In this document: piece after piece, positions 18,865 to 27,168 of the stretch
Position numbering within the stretch: position 1 is the stretch's first letter
Layout of the letters: each line of letters opens with the position of its first letter
Assembly: GCA_003023695.1 (NCBI GenBank)
Contig: PXYW01000017.1
Coordinates: forward strand, 1 to 43,905
Direction of reading: 5' to 3'
Length of the DNA stretch: 43,905 bases
Source of the DNA: Sulfobacillus benefaciens
GTDB lineage: Bacteria; Bacillota; Sulfobacillia; Sulfobacillales; Sulfobacillaceae
Notes under the pieces: model-generated
What the model was told of the DNA's origin: nothing
Databases searched by the model: none
Seen by the model: only the letters and a program-made list of their open reading frames with translations
Translations under genes and position numbers: made by a program

Positions 18865-19812
18865 TCATTGAGCTTTTTGTCTAAAGAAGGCAAACGTCTC
18901 TTCCAAGCCTTCTCGCAAGCCGACTTTGGGCTCCCAATCCAACAATTTTCGAGCCTTAGTGATGTCGGGACAACGGTTGGTGGGGTCGTCAGGGGGCAAG
19001 GGATGCGATTCGATCTCCAATGGCACTCCTCCTACGTCTGCCACTACTTCGGCAAAGTTGAGTATGGTACGCTCTTGTGGGTTACCCACATTAATCACTT
19101 CGCCTTGCAAGCCATCGATGGTCGCCGCTCGCCAAATGGCTTCCACTTCATCCGACACATAACAAAAGCTACGGGTTTGCTGGCCATTACCATAAATGGT
19201 CAAGGGCTTTCCGGAAAGAGCTTGCCGGACAAAATTGGGAACTACACGCCCATCTTCAGATTGCATCCGTGGACCGTAACAGTTGAAAAATCGCAAAATC
19301 CGGGCATCGATATCATATTGCCGGATATATTCCATCGTCAGGGCTTCCCCGAATCGTTTACTTTCATCATAACAGGATCGAGGCCCTATTGGATTAACAT
19401 GGCCCCAGTACGTTTCCGGTTGCGGCGATACCGCCGGATCGCCATAGGCTTCCGATGTTGAGGCTAGGATAAACCGTGCCCCATAACGACGGGCGGCATC
19501 CAAGGCATTTTTCGTCCCTTCCGAATTCACCAACAGCGTCTCTATGGCTAGTCTCCGATAATGAATCGGGGATGCCGGAGATGCCAGGTGTACTACCAAG
19601 TCCGCAGAGGTTGGCAAGTACTCGCTGGGCCAGACATCTGAGACATTACATAGAACACGTTTGACAAGTTGTTCAGAATGGTGCGCAAGGTTGTCCCAAC
19701 TTCCAGTACAAAGGTTGTCTAACACCACCACGAAAATTCCCTCGGATACGAGTCGATCGACCAAGTGGCTGCCGATGAAGCCTGCGCCCCCAGTTACGAT
19801 AGCTGTCTTCAA
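18865..19812 (-). CDS. UDP-glucuronate decarboxylase-like NAD-dependent epimerase (UDP-xylose synthase)
   Basis: A 315-residue extended short-chain dehydrogenase. The NAD-binding [10 protein letters not shown] is at the N-terminus, the catalytic region reads STSEAYGDP and [13 protein letters not shown] (Tyr-x3-Lys), and [11 protein letters not shown] is a block typical of UDP-glucuronate decarboxylases. The enzyme would make UDP-xylose from UDP-glucuronate, the product of the adjacent Ugd. Start is TTG 19812 with AAGGAGG six bases upstream. Closely related 4,6-dehydratases or epimerases are the alternative. Confidence 0.85.
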   Translation of the reverse strand: MKTAIVTGGAGFIGSHLVDRLVSEGIFVVVLDNLCTGSWDNLAHHSEQLVKRVLCNVSDVWPSEYLPTSADLVVHLASPASPIHYRRLAIETLLVNSEGTKNALDAARRYGARFILASTSEAYGDPAVSPQPETYWGHVNPIGPRSCYDESKRFGEALTMEYIRQYDIDARILRFFNCYGPRMQSEDGRVVPNFVRQALSGKPLTIYGNGQQTRSFCYVSDEVEAIWRAATIDGLQGEVINVGNPQERTILNFAEVVADVGGVPLEIESHPLPPDDPTNRCPDITKARKLLDWEPKVGLREGLEETFAFFRQKAQ

Positions 19813-19827
19813 TTGATGTCCTCCTTG

Positions 19828-21204
19828 TTATCGTCCCACGCCACGATAAATTAACCCTGCCGCGGCAATTGCTCCGGGGTCCCAAAAATTTCGCCCGTCG
19901 ATGACAATGGCGCGGGATAACTTCTCCGCAATAACAGCCACTGGCACATCAGCAAACTGAGGCCATTCGGTTGCCAAGATTAGAGCATCGGCTCCTTCAA
20001 GAGCCGCTTCCGCGGTTTTTGCATAGCCGATGTCGAGATCAGGACGTTGTTGTCGCAAATGGTCCATGGCAACAGGATCGTATGCTTGAATCCGAACACC
20101 GAGTCGCAACAATTCCTCAATGATGGTGATGGCCGGAGAATCTCGCAAGTCATCGGTCCCAGGCTTGAATGACAGTCCCCAAAGGGCTACCCGCCGTCCT
20201 TTGACAGTCTTTAATTCTTCCTGTAGGCGTTTAACCACGGTTTGTCGCTGATCCCGATTGACGTCTGCGGTAGCATGCAACAGCCGAGGATGATACCCAT
20301 ATTCTTCGGCCGTCACCGTTAACGCCGACAAATCTTTCCCTAGGCAGCTGCCGCCCCAGCCGATGCCTGCGTTGAGAAATCGCGGTCCAATTCTTTGGTC
20401 TAGCCCTATACCGTGCATCACTTGCACGACATCGGCGCCTACCCGTTGTGAGATATTGGCCAGCTCGTTTGCAAATGATATTTTTGTGGCTAAAAATGCA
20501 TTGGCAGCATACTTGATCATTTCTGACGTAATACGATCGGTGGTCACCAATGGTATTCGCTGCAAGGTCGGCGGGCGTTCAGCTTCCGGCGGCGGCTCGA
20601 ACGATTGCTCCACAATCGGCGCATAAAGATCACGCAATCGCTCCAGAGCCCACTGCTGGTCCGCACCAATCACAATGCGATCCGGATAAAGAGTATCGTA
20701 AATCGCAGTACCTTCCCGAAGAAATTCGGGATTAGAGGCAACGGTATACCACTCATCAGCGGGCACGCTGCCGTGAACTTCTCGATAACCGTCTTGAATC
20801 CAAATTTCTACCAAATTTGCCGACCCTATGGGAACCGTGGCCTTGTTTACGATGACCTGGCGGATTTGCCCGGTCATATTGGCACCAATGGCTAATGCCG
20901 CCTGCCGCACATAACGCAAGTCAGCTTCCCCACTAGGCAGCGGAGGAGTGCCTACCGCGATAAACACAACTTCGGCAGACGATATAGTGTCCTCGGGACG
21001 GTCAGTCACCTGTAGATGTCCCGTTTCCAGCACCCGCGCAAGCAGATTATTTAGCCCGATTTCATAAATGGGTGAAATGCCTTGACGAATTAAGGCGATT
21101 TTTTCCTCAGAAACTTCAATGAGAGTGACCTTGTGCCCTAGGTCGGCCAAAGCCGCACCTGTGACCAAGCCCACATATCCCGCTCCAAATATCGCAACAT
21201 TCAT
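19828..21204 (-). CDS. ugd: UDP-glucose 6-dehydrogenase
   Basis: This 458-residue enzyme oxidises UDP-glucose to UDP-glucuronate with two NAD. It shows the N-terminal Rossmann motif FGAGYVGLVTGAAL, VFIAVGTPP, SNPEFLREGTAI, and the catalytic Cys in GWGGSCLGKDLSAL (FPKD in most relatives is LGKD here). The C-terminal SFKPGTDDLRDSPAI completes the family pattern. Its first codon overlaps the stop of the glycosyltransferase gene as ATGA, so translation is coupled. It supplies substrate for the decarboxylase encoded next. Confidence 0.95.
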   Translation of the reverse strand: MNVAIFGAGYVGLVTGAALADLGHKVTLIEVSEEKIALIRQGISPIYEIGLNNLLARVLETGHLQVTDRPEDTISSAEVVFIAVGTPPLPSGEADLRYVRQAALAIGANMTGQIRQVIVNKATVPIGSANLVEIWIQDGYREVHGSVPADEWYTVASNPEFLREGTAIYDTLYPDRIVIGADQQWALERLRDLYAPIVEQSFEPPPEAERPPTLQRIPLVTTDRITSEMIKYAANAFLATKISFANELANISQRVGADVVQVMHGIGLDQRIGPRFLNAGIGWGGSCLGKDLSALTVTAEEYGYHPRLLHATADVNRDQRQTVVKRLQEELKTVKGRRVALWGLSFKPGTDDLRDSPAITIIEELLRLGVRIQAYDPVAMDHLRQQRPDLDIGYAKTAEAALEGADALILATEWPQFADVPVAVIAEKLSRAIVIDGRNFWDPGAIAAAGLIYRGVGR

Positions 21205-22331
21205 CGTTGCACGTCCTCCAGTATTTGCCGATAAAATTGATACGTCTTGTCCGCAACCGCTTTCTGGGTAAAATGCGCAGCTACCCTTTCAAATCCCCGG
21301 TTTCGCAAAGTACGTTGGAGATCCGAGTTCTCGACCACCCTTATTATCGCACGTTTCAATGCTTCAGCATCACGCTCAGGAAATACCAATCCAGCTTCCC
21401 CGATAACATGAGGAATTTCCCCACTGTTCGAGCCAATGACAATGTCGCCGCAGGCCATCGCCTCCGTTAATACGCGGCCAAATTGTTCCTTCCAACGCGG
21501 CGTGGTGCGCGACGGCAGCACCAAAATGTCAATTAAATTCATCACATCGGGCATGGCCTCAGACGCCACCCAGGGAATAAGATGAACTTGTTGCTCTACA
21601 CCTTGAGTCCTCATCCACCGCTCAATCAAGGTCTCGTAGGGACCACTGCCGACAAAGAGCAAACCTAAGTCGCGATCTTGGCGCAACAACGGACTCATCG
21701 CCTCCATCAACTCGTCGAGCCCTTTGTCTTCGATAAGCCGCCCAACATACCCTACCGTGGTTGCTTCACCTATTTCCCATTCGGCTTTGATTCGGGGTTT
21801 CTCTTTAGGTCCAAATAACGAGAGATCCGTGCCAAATTGGGGAATCACCACGGCTGGTTTTTGAAATCCTTTTTGCCGGAGTACCTCAAGCGCCTCTTGA
21901 TTACCTGCAATAGCCCCTGCCGATCCCCGAAACACCCGCTGTTCAATCGCAGAAAAGGGCCATGGATACCGCTTATAGATGTTCTGCCAGGTGAAGAAAA
22001 TACTCGGGACGCCCAAAGTTTTCGCGAGCGTAATACCTTGCCCCGTGACCACACTATAGTGCTCTTCGTCAACATGGAGAAGATCCGGCCGAAATGTTCG
22101 TATGATATCCCCCAGACCCGGATACCAGTGAAAATGGTTCCGCCCATTGAACGGAATTGCGCGCCGATAGATGGGGTATCGGTCATCGCTCACATCAGGC
22201 TCAAACGAGAGATTGGCCCAATGGTCTGGTACCACAAGGCCAATGTCCAAATCCTCTACGTCTGCCAAATACGCAATTTTTGATCGATAGGATGCAGTAA
22301 CACAAGCTTTACTTATCATTAAAACGCGCAT
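21201..22331 (-). CDS. Glycosyltransferase family 4 protein
   Basis: A 376-residue retaining GT-B glycosyltransferase. The N-terminal domain begins MRVLMISKACVTASY and has DLLHVDEEHYSVV; the C-terminal domain has VGYVGRLIEDKGLDELMEA, LLFVGSGPYETLI and the nucleotide-sugar block EQFGRVLTEAMACGDIVIGSNSGE with the second Glu of the EX7E motif. ATG 22331 follows AAGGGG; a longer frame to 22694 runs into transposase remnant sequence and is rejected. First gene of the GT-ugd-decarboxylase operon, so the donor may be UDP-glucuronate or UDP-xylose. Acceptor unknown. Confidence 0.92.
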   Translation of the reverse strand: MRVLMISKACVTASYRSKIAYLADVEDLDIGLVVPDHWANLSFEPDVSDDRYPIYRRAIPFNGRNHFHWYPGLGDIIRTFRPDLLHVDEEHYSVVTGQGITLAKTLGVPSIFFTWQNIYKRYPWPFSAIEQRVFRGSAGAIAGNQEALEVLRQKGFQKPAVVIPQFGTDLSLFGPKEKPRIKAEWEIGEATTVGYVGRLIEDKGLDELMEAMSPLLRQDRDLGLLFVGSGPYETLIERWMRTQGVEQQVHLIPWVASEAMPDVMNLIDILVLPSRTTPRWKEQFGRVLTEAMACGDIVIGSNSGEIPHVIGEAGLVFPERDAEALKRAIIRVVENSDLQRTLRNRGFERVAAHFTQKAVADKTYQFYRQILEDVQR

Positions 22332-22429
22332 CGGCCACCCCTTGCACCCTCGTGTCCACCTGTCTGCTATCATACTAAAACGGTGCCTTCGAGAAAAGTT
22401 GAAAGGATGGGTGGGTACAACTTTCAGCC

Positions 22430-22770
22430 GGGACATTTTTGTGTTCATCGGGGTGATCAACACGAAGGTGGCTTCACGTTCCCATGCGCGTTGCCGTTGG
22501 GCGGTGTCCACCGCCCCGATGGTGGCAGTCACACGCCACCCCGTTTTTGGTAAGAGGCTCCTCTGCTTTGCGCGGGCGGCCGCGTTGACCGCGGGAGAGA
22601 CGCTGCTCTTCCTCGTGGATGGCGGTCTCGACCGCAAACCACTGTGTTTCGCGGCGGGCTTGCCACTGGTGCACGGCCTGGGTGGCGTCCTCACGACAGT
22701 CGTAGATCGTGTGTTCGAACACTTTGGCGGCTTGGGTGATCGTGTATGTAGTCAAATAGAAATGGACAGT
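22430..22770 (-). pseudogene. Transposase fragment with frameshift (IS1634/IS4-like)
   Basis: The minus strand encodes the middle of a DDE transposase: FEHTIYDCREDATQAVHQW, then RGRPRKAEEPLTK. The sense continues in a second frame as TGWRVTATIGAV and ending near FVLITPMNT. The switch lies in an AAAAA run near 22550, a one-base change. Both transposase termini are missing and no terminal repeats are evident, so it is a dead remnant. The family assignment is from remembered IS1634-like proteins and is tentative. Confidence 0.6.
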
Positions 22771-22819
22771 TTCATTATTGAAATTCCTCACTTTCAGCGT
22801 GTGAAATTCCAATTGGCAC

Positions 22820-22998
22820 TCGATTCTTGGAAATTATTTGCAATGACACGGCTGGAATTGACGGTGATGCTGCCCAATCGGCGCGCTATCGCTCTGTACC
22901 ATAAAATGGGGTGCATTGTTGAAGGGGCGCACCACCAATCTATCCGCTATCAGGACAGCACTTATGTGGACGAATATCTTATATGGCCGACATCTTAG
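22820..22998 (+). pseudogene. C-terminal remnant of a GNAT acetyltransferase
   Basis: Plus-strand frame ending at 22998 encodes MTRLELTVMLPNRRAIALYH followed by KMGCIVEGAHHQ and an end resembling the last third of RimJ/RimL or other GNAT enzymes (acetyl-CoA binding ends before it). No N-terminal part or start is found; sequence upstream is the transposase piece, so the insertion probably removed the 5' portion. Confidence 0.65.
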
Positions 22999-23017
22999 TC
23001 GACTCGGACTAAGATGT

Positions 23018-23914
23018 TTATGGCGGAGCGGACTTTTCGAAGGTGACCACCGTGGCGGACGCGTCGTCAGACTTTTTGAAGCGCGGCCACCGCACTAATT
23101 CGAGATCGCTATTTTCCACGGTGCGCAAAGTCTCCACGACGGCTGTGAGTCCTCTGTGCTCAATGTCCTCGTAGACCTCCCAACACGATGGATAAACCTC
23201 GAGGGTATCCCATAGCCTCGAAAAACCGTCGGAGGCCAGCAAAAAAGCGGTGGATGAGGCCAAGTCTATGTGTCCCGTTATCGCATGGTCCAGGGCTTCG
23301 GGATCCAGACTAAAGACCCAGTAGCCGTGGTCTTGATTCATCATCTGGCGGTGTTGACGCAAGAGGGGGACGATCGCTTTTTGCGCTGCTTCAAGGGATA
23401 AACCTTGTTCGCGAAATGCTGCTAGGCGACCTAGGGCGATGCGGTCCAGACGCCCTAGCTGTGTCTCGTGTATCGTTTTGCACTCTCTTTTGTCCAGCGA
23501 GACAACACTCAGTGAGCAGTCCCCCAACAGCAAATAGTCAACGCCGAAGGCATCCCATCGGATGACGGCCAGTCCAGCGGATGGCATCATAGGGACTGAC
23601 AGTCCACGATCGGTTTCAAACCGATGATATTGTGCAGCAATACGCACGCAAACGTCGCGCAAAAGATCTGCCAAGGGCACGGTGCTATGAAATTCCGGGC
23701 GGTGCAACGCGGTGTCCAGTTGCTCTGCCAGCCATGCAGCGTCGTCGTGCAGAGGTGTGACGGCCACGGCATCAAGATTGGTGGCGCCGTCAATCACCCA
23801 TGCCATGTGGGCGGTCGTGCCCGCGCGGTCTTGGTTATTCGTTGCGGAACTGCCTGCAACCGAGCAGCTTTGGGAACGTATGCTCCACTGAATGCGATGC
23901 GGATTAATGGACAA
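23018..23914 (-). CDS. PP2C-like protein phosphatase domain protein
   Basis: A 298-residue single-domain protein related to PPM/PP2C serine/threonine phosphatases. Matching motifs are NNQDRAG (Asp29), WVIDGATNLD (Asp42-Gly43), YLLLGDCSL, AFLLASDGFSRLWD and SDDASATVV near the C-terminus, which together supply the metal-binding Asp residues. Start is TTG 23914, which overlaps the end of the upstream gene by 11 bases and has AGGAGG only 2 bases away, so translation probably depends on coupling. Its neighbour is a TPR membrane protein; no kinase gene is nearby. Confidence 0.8.
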   Translation of the reverse strand: MSINPHRIQWSIRSQSCSVAGSSATNNQDRAGTTAHMAWVIDGATNLDAVAVTPLHDDAAWLAEQLDTALHRPEFHSTVPLADLLRDVCVRIAAQYHRFETDRGLSVPMMPSAGLAVIRWDAFGVDYLLLGDCSLSVVSLDKRECKTIHETQLGRLDRIALGRLAAFREQGLSLEAAQKAIVPLLRQHRQMMNQDHGYWVFSLDPEALDHAITGHIDLASSTAFLLASDGFSRLWDTLEVYPSCWEVYEDIEHRGLTAVVETLRTVENSDLELVRWPRFKKSDDASATVVTFEKSAPP

Positions 23915-24980
23915 GACCTCCTAGCGTTAACATGACGCCTACGGCCAGTCCTGCCCAATACGACTTGGGCCATGACTGACCAGCCGGACGCATAACCATC
24001 GTGAAGCCCACGAGTACCATGAGCATCACTCCACCCAAGGTCATTATAAGGTGTTCGGCCACTGCTAGGGGCTCGTGGCTCAGAATTTGGGTGGAACCGA
24101 CCACAAAACTCAGCAATGCCGTAAAGAATCCTAAAAACTGCAAGTTGGACGACTGGGCTGACGAAAGAGTGGAGTCCAACGCCGCTTGTTGCTTAGTGAG
24201 GGTCTCGTCAATGCTGTGACGATGACTGGCGATATCTTGATGCGCCTGCGTCACCTCAGCATGCAAGTCCCGTTTGAATTTCATGATGAGCACCGCCAAA
24301 AGATAGGACTGATAGTCGCCTAGTCGAACGGCATAATCGGACTCTGTGGCATCTTCCAGGTTGATGGCTTGCTGAATCAGGCTGCGTGCGGCGTCATAGT
24401 CTCCACTGAGAGCCATTAACCGTCCTTTGGTGCAATAGAACTTGGGATAACTTCGGTCGAGGACTATCGCTTCTTGAATAGCCGTCATGGCTTCCTCCAA
24501 GGTGTGGGAAGAAATTTCCTGATCGCGCTCGCCTAATGTGGCGACGATTTCGGCAAAATTGTTTAAGACCCCGGCATGACGAGGACAGTTTTGACTCGCC
24601 AACTGGGCTTCTTCGAGGGCCTGTTCATTCGCCTGGACACTATCGGTCTGGCGATAAAACAGGCTTAATAGGTGAGGAAAGCTTGGTTGCTGCTGGAACT
24701 CTTGGGAATATCGATCCATGAGCGATTTTAAGGGAGCATAGTTGTGGGTGCGTCTATAATAGATGTGAAGCAAGTAAAACAAGATGTAGCGCATGGTGGG
24801 ACTAGCCGACTCTTTAAGCAGTCGTTCTTCTAGGGCATTGACATCGTTGAGTGTCAGGTGTGTGGCAATCGTTGTCAGTCGATGCTCAAACTCCCGAGTA
24901 GATGGGTCGTTGTCGGTCACGATGGCGGAAATAGCGTCGTCTACCGAGTCGTTTGACCATGGTGGTGTGTGGGTATCCAT
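23904..24980 (-). CDS. TPR / coiled-coil / three-span membrane protein
   Basis: A 358-residue protein of no family I recognise. Residues about 60-215 are helical repeats that look like TPRs (LNNFAEIVATLGERDQE, FYCTKGRLMALSGDYDAAR). Residues about 235-280 are a Gln/His-rich coiled coil. Three membrane spans follow at about 281-299, 310-330 and 341-357. No signal peptide; the N-terminal repeats should face the cytoplasm. ATG 24980 is preferred over the adjacent TTG; the ribosome binding site is weak. It overlaps the PP2C gene, so the two are probably one unit in which the membrane protein is the sensor, target or effector. Confidence 0.7.
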   Translation of the reverse strand: MDTHTPPWSNDSVDDAISAIVTDNDPSTREFEHRLTTIATHLTLNDVNALEERLLKESASPTMRYILFYLLHIYYRRTHNYAPLKSLMDRYSQEFQQQPSFPHLLSLFYRQTDSVQANEQALEEAQLASQNCPRHAGVLNNFAEIVATLGERDQEISSHTLEEAMTAIQEAIVLDRSYPKFYCTKGRLMALSGDYDAARSLIQQAINLEDATESDYAVRLGDYQSYLLAVLIMKFKRDLHAEVTQAHQDIASHRHSIDETLTKQQAALDSTLSSAQSSNLQFLGFFTALLSFVVGSTQILSHEPLAVAEHLIMTLGGVMLMVLVGFTMVMRPAGQSWPKSYWAGLAVGVMLTLGGLVH

Positions 24981-25208
24981 CAATCCAGCCTACTTTCTTA
25001 TGTTTTGGCACATGATGCTCCGCCCTTGTGAGAGTCCGGTCTGTGGCTTGAACCGACTAAGGAGTTCTCTGTTGATTTCGTTCTTTGTCGCCAAATTCCT
25101 TCTGCCGGTTCTCCGCATTTGCTCTGTTGGCCCATGGAAGACAAGTGGGCGTGGTTCACGTACAATGGGGCTACGCCAATGAAAAATGCCAGAGGGAGTG
25201 ATCGGTGG

Positions 25209-25457
25209 ATGTTTCTTCGGTTGTTGCAGTGGAAGAGGCACAGACACGCCGCGTGGCAGGAGTTGCCCAAAGCAAGACAGATGGGCGCACTGTCCCTGTT
25301 GCTGGCGTTGCTGGCACAACTGCTGTTTTTCTTGAACCGTGAAGGTCTCCATGGATTTTGGGGCGGATTTCTTACGAGCCTCATCACGGTGATGGCGCTC
25401 TGCACAGTGATAGTGACGGTTAGAATGATTCGCACGCGCCATGATGGCCAGTCGTGA
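25209..25457 (+). CDS. Small two-span membrane protein
   Basis: An 82-residue frame with basic N-terminus (LRLLQWKRHRH) and two hydrophobic helices at about 28-43 and 50-68, ending in a basic tail. GGGAG lies 8 bases before the ATG at 25209; an alternative ATG at 25179 would add ten residues. Its end overlaps a broken oxidoreductase gene, so it may be a leftover of the same lost operon. Function unknown. Confidence 0.45.
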   Translation: MFLRLLQWKRHRHAAWQELPKARQMGALSLLLALLAQLLFFLNREGLHGFWGGFLTSLITVMALCTVIVTVRMIRTRHDGQS

Positions 25458-25611
25458 ACAGCGGGTGTTGTACCCATTGCAGCGCATCGGAGTCAAGGGA
25501 TCGGGGCGTTTTGAGCGGATGGCTTGGGATGACGCGATGGGAGAGATTGCCGCGCGTCTTCAGCGCATTATAGCGGATCATGGTCCGTCGGCGATTTTGC
25601 CCTATAGCTGA
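25441..25611 (+). pseudogene. Fragment of a molybdopterin oxidoreductase
   Basis: The frame encodes REQRVLYPLQRIGVKGSGRF, then ERMAWDDAMGEIAARLQ and HGPSAILPYS before a TGA at 25609. This is the segment that follows the iron-sulfur motif in formate-dehydrogenase-like and related bis-MGD oxidoreductases. The cysteine motif before it and the whole catalytic body after it are missing, so about 55 of the usual 600-900 residues remain. It marks a deletion end point in this accessory region. Confidence 0.7.
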
Positions 25612-25660
25612 GGTTGTCCAAAGCTTCGTGGAATTTCGCTAGCGTATCCTTTCTCATGAT

Positions 25661-25930
25661 TTAACCGATTTGCTCGGTTTTTGGTGCCGGTTTTTTTGGA
25701 CACGTGGCTTTTAATGCCTGTTGCAATAACGGTATCTCACGGTAGCCAGGGATCCGCGTTAAGATCGCTTGAAAAATCTGGCCGACGCCATCTTGCAAGC
25801 GCCGATGCACCTGATTGCCACCCTGCACTCACTCTACCGTATCGGGAATCTTGGCCGACGCATCCAACCGAGGATGACCCCCGGTTGGCATCGGCAACTG
25901 TTTCGTGGATGGGGTGATCTGTGCTATCAT
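25661..25930 (-). pseudogene. Small ORF with in-frame TGA, downstream of the HTH gene
   Basis: An ATG at 25930 overlaps the stop of the HTH gene as ATGA. The frame reads MIAQITPSTKQLPM for 33 codons, meets TGA at 25831-25829, and then stays open for 55 more codons (including AILTRIPGYREIPLLQQ) to TAA at 25661. The second part could restart at a GTG directly after the TGA. I recognise no family. It is either one broken gene or two coupled small genes. Confidence 0.4.
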
Positions 25931-26187
25931 GGTGTCACCTTGATACCAGCTACATCATGAGGATCGGCGGTGGCCGCCGACGGTTCTTTTTGTTCCCCTG
26001 AATCACTCTCACCCTTACCCAACAGCCGATTCACTTCGCTCACCGAGATCCTGACGCTGGTGAGCCCGGGAATTTTTATGGATTTCAGTTGACCGCGTTC
26101 GATCATCCGCCGTACGCTGGCCGTATGAATATCCATCACTTGCGCGAATTCTTTGATGCTTATGGCTTGTGGCGTCGTATTCATCAT
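25927..26187 (-). CDS. Excisionase-type HTH DNA-binding protein
   Basis: An 86-residue protein with a MerR/excisionase-like helix-turn-helix: ISIKEFAQVMDIHTASVRRM then a wing with IPGLTSVRISVSEVNRLL, and a disordered Ser/Glu-rich tail. AAAGGAG lies directly before the ATG pair at 26187. Proteins of this size and type bind excision or origin sites of integrating plasmids and phages, or act as small regulators. The neighbourhood of broken mobile genes supports a mobile-element origin; no integrase is present in the window. Confidence 0.75.
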   Translation of the reverse strand: MMNTTPQAISIKEFAQVMDIHTASVRRMIERGQLKSIKIPGLTSVRISVSEVNRLLGKGESDSGEQKEPSAATADPHDVAGIKVTP

Positions 26188-26296
26188 AGTCTCCTTTGTC
26201 GGTTAAACCCAGGAGAGAGATTTCCTGTTAGTTGTCGTGGGCTCTCATCACCCGCCTTCCGATAATTTTTTCTGAGACCGAATGGACACGCTGTGC

Positions 26297-26517
26297 ATGC
26301 CGAACGTCACCGTGAAACTCCCCCATGCTCCAAATCCACGCGTCGGTGGCGCCCGACCGGGACGGTCAAGACAGGCAACCCGTGACAAACAGGTGCTCAT
26401 TCGACTGACTCAAGAGGAATATGCGCGTTTATTTTCCGCCGCTGCGCAAATGACAAGGCGCTGGCGAACTGGGCACGGCGGGTGCTGATGCAAGCGGCGT
26501 CCGACGCCGGGCATTGA
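26297..26517 (+). pseudogene. Frameshifted ribbon-helix-helix / mobilisation-type protein
   Basis: From ATG 26297 the frame gives ARPGRSRQATRDKQVLIRLT and QEEYARLFSAAAQ. The pattern then continues in the next frame from 26452 as DKALANWARRVLMQAASDAGH to TGA 26517, as in MobC-like or CopG-like plasmid proteins. A single base lost in an A run near 26449 explains the break. Terminator at 26548-26571 follows. Confidence 0.6.
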
Positions 26518-26547
26518 CGGATTTGACGGGAATATGGTCTCTCCCAT

Positions 26548-26571
26548 CCGACTCCCGGGAGTCGGTTTTTT
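26548..26571 (+). terminator. Terminator after the mobilisation-type gene
   Basis: CCGACTCCC and GGGAGTCGG (26548-26565) form a perfect 18-base palindrome, followed by six T (26566-26571). About 30 bases after the reconstructed stop codon. Confidence 0.85.
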
Positions 26572-26707
26572 GTTGGCGACTAGGGATGGTCCGTGGGGAT
26601 GGTCGTGTCGGGGATGCCCTGATAGGCTAGGACGAACCCCCGGCATGCTCCGTGCGTGGAGATGGAAGTGGGGATGCAGGGCACTTTCAGAGGACATGGC
26701 GGACAAT

Positions 26708-26730
26708 AAAAAACCCGCAATCGCTTGCGG
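26708..26730 (-). terminator. Terminator of the tRNA operon
   Basis: On the minus strand CCGCAA (26730-26725), a GCGA loop and TTGCGG (26720-26715), followed by G and a run of six T (26713-26708). It lies 15 bases after tRNA-Lys. Confidence 0.85.
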
Positions 26731-26745
26731 TGTAAGGGTTTGGAG

Positions 26746-26821
<76 letters not shown>

Positions 26822-26827
26822 GCAATA

Positions 26828-26904
26828 TGGTAGCGGCGGGTGGACTCGAACCACCGACATCACGGGTATGAACCGTGTGCTCTAACCAGCTGAGCTACGC
26901 CGCC
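26828..26904 (-). tRNA. tRNA-Met, elongator (anticodon CAT)
   Basis: 77-base cloverleaf with encoded CCA. Acceptor starts GGCGGCG; anticodon stem CACGG/CCGTG holds the loop TTCATAC. The G1-U72 closing pair and the overall sequence match Firmicute elongator tRNA-Met rather than the CAT-containing tRNA-Ile2. Confidence 0.92.
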
Positions 26905-26906
26905 AT

Positions 26907-26983
<77 letters not shown>

Positions 26984-27011
26984 AACGACACTTACTTAAC
27001 GAACATCGCTC

Positions 27012-27040
27012 ATTGTACTCGGCAAAGCTTGGTCTGTCAA
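27012..27040 (-). promoter_or_regulatory. Promoter of the tRNA operon
   Basis: Minus strand TTGACA (27040-27035), 17-base spacer, TACAAT (27017-27012). It lies about 30 bases upstream of tRNA-fMet, as expected for a strong stable-RNA promoter. Confidence 0.8.
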
Positions 27041-27168
27041 TATGCTTGCGGCCCGTTGCAAAAGGCTTTCTGCCGGTAGCCTTGGCATTGTGTTGCCAAA
27101 ATTTTGCCGAACGTTTTTCGCTGTCTGTGATACACTATGATATAAGCTAAAAAGGAGGGTGACAATAC

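Noticed and set aside
22332-22694. Extended N-terminus of the glycosyltransferase
   Set aside because: It is transposase remnant sequence in the same frame; the true start at 22331 has its own ribosome binding site.
22342-22998. A single 218-residue plus-strand gene
   Set aside because: Only its last third is a real (GNAT) sequence; the rest is antisense to the transposase remnant.
22430-26571. Intact insertion sequence or prophage
   Set aside because: No complete transposase or integrase, no terminal inverted repeats, and several genes are broken.
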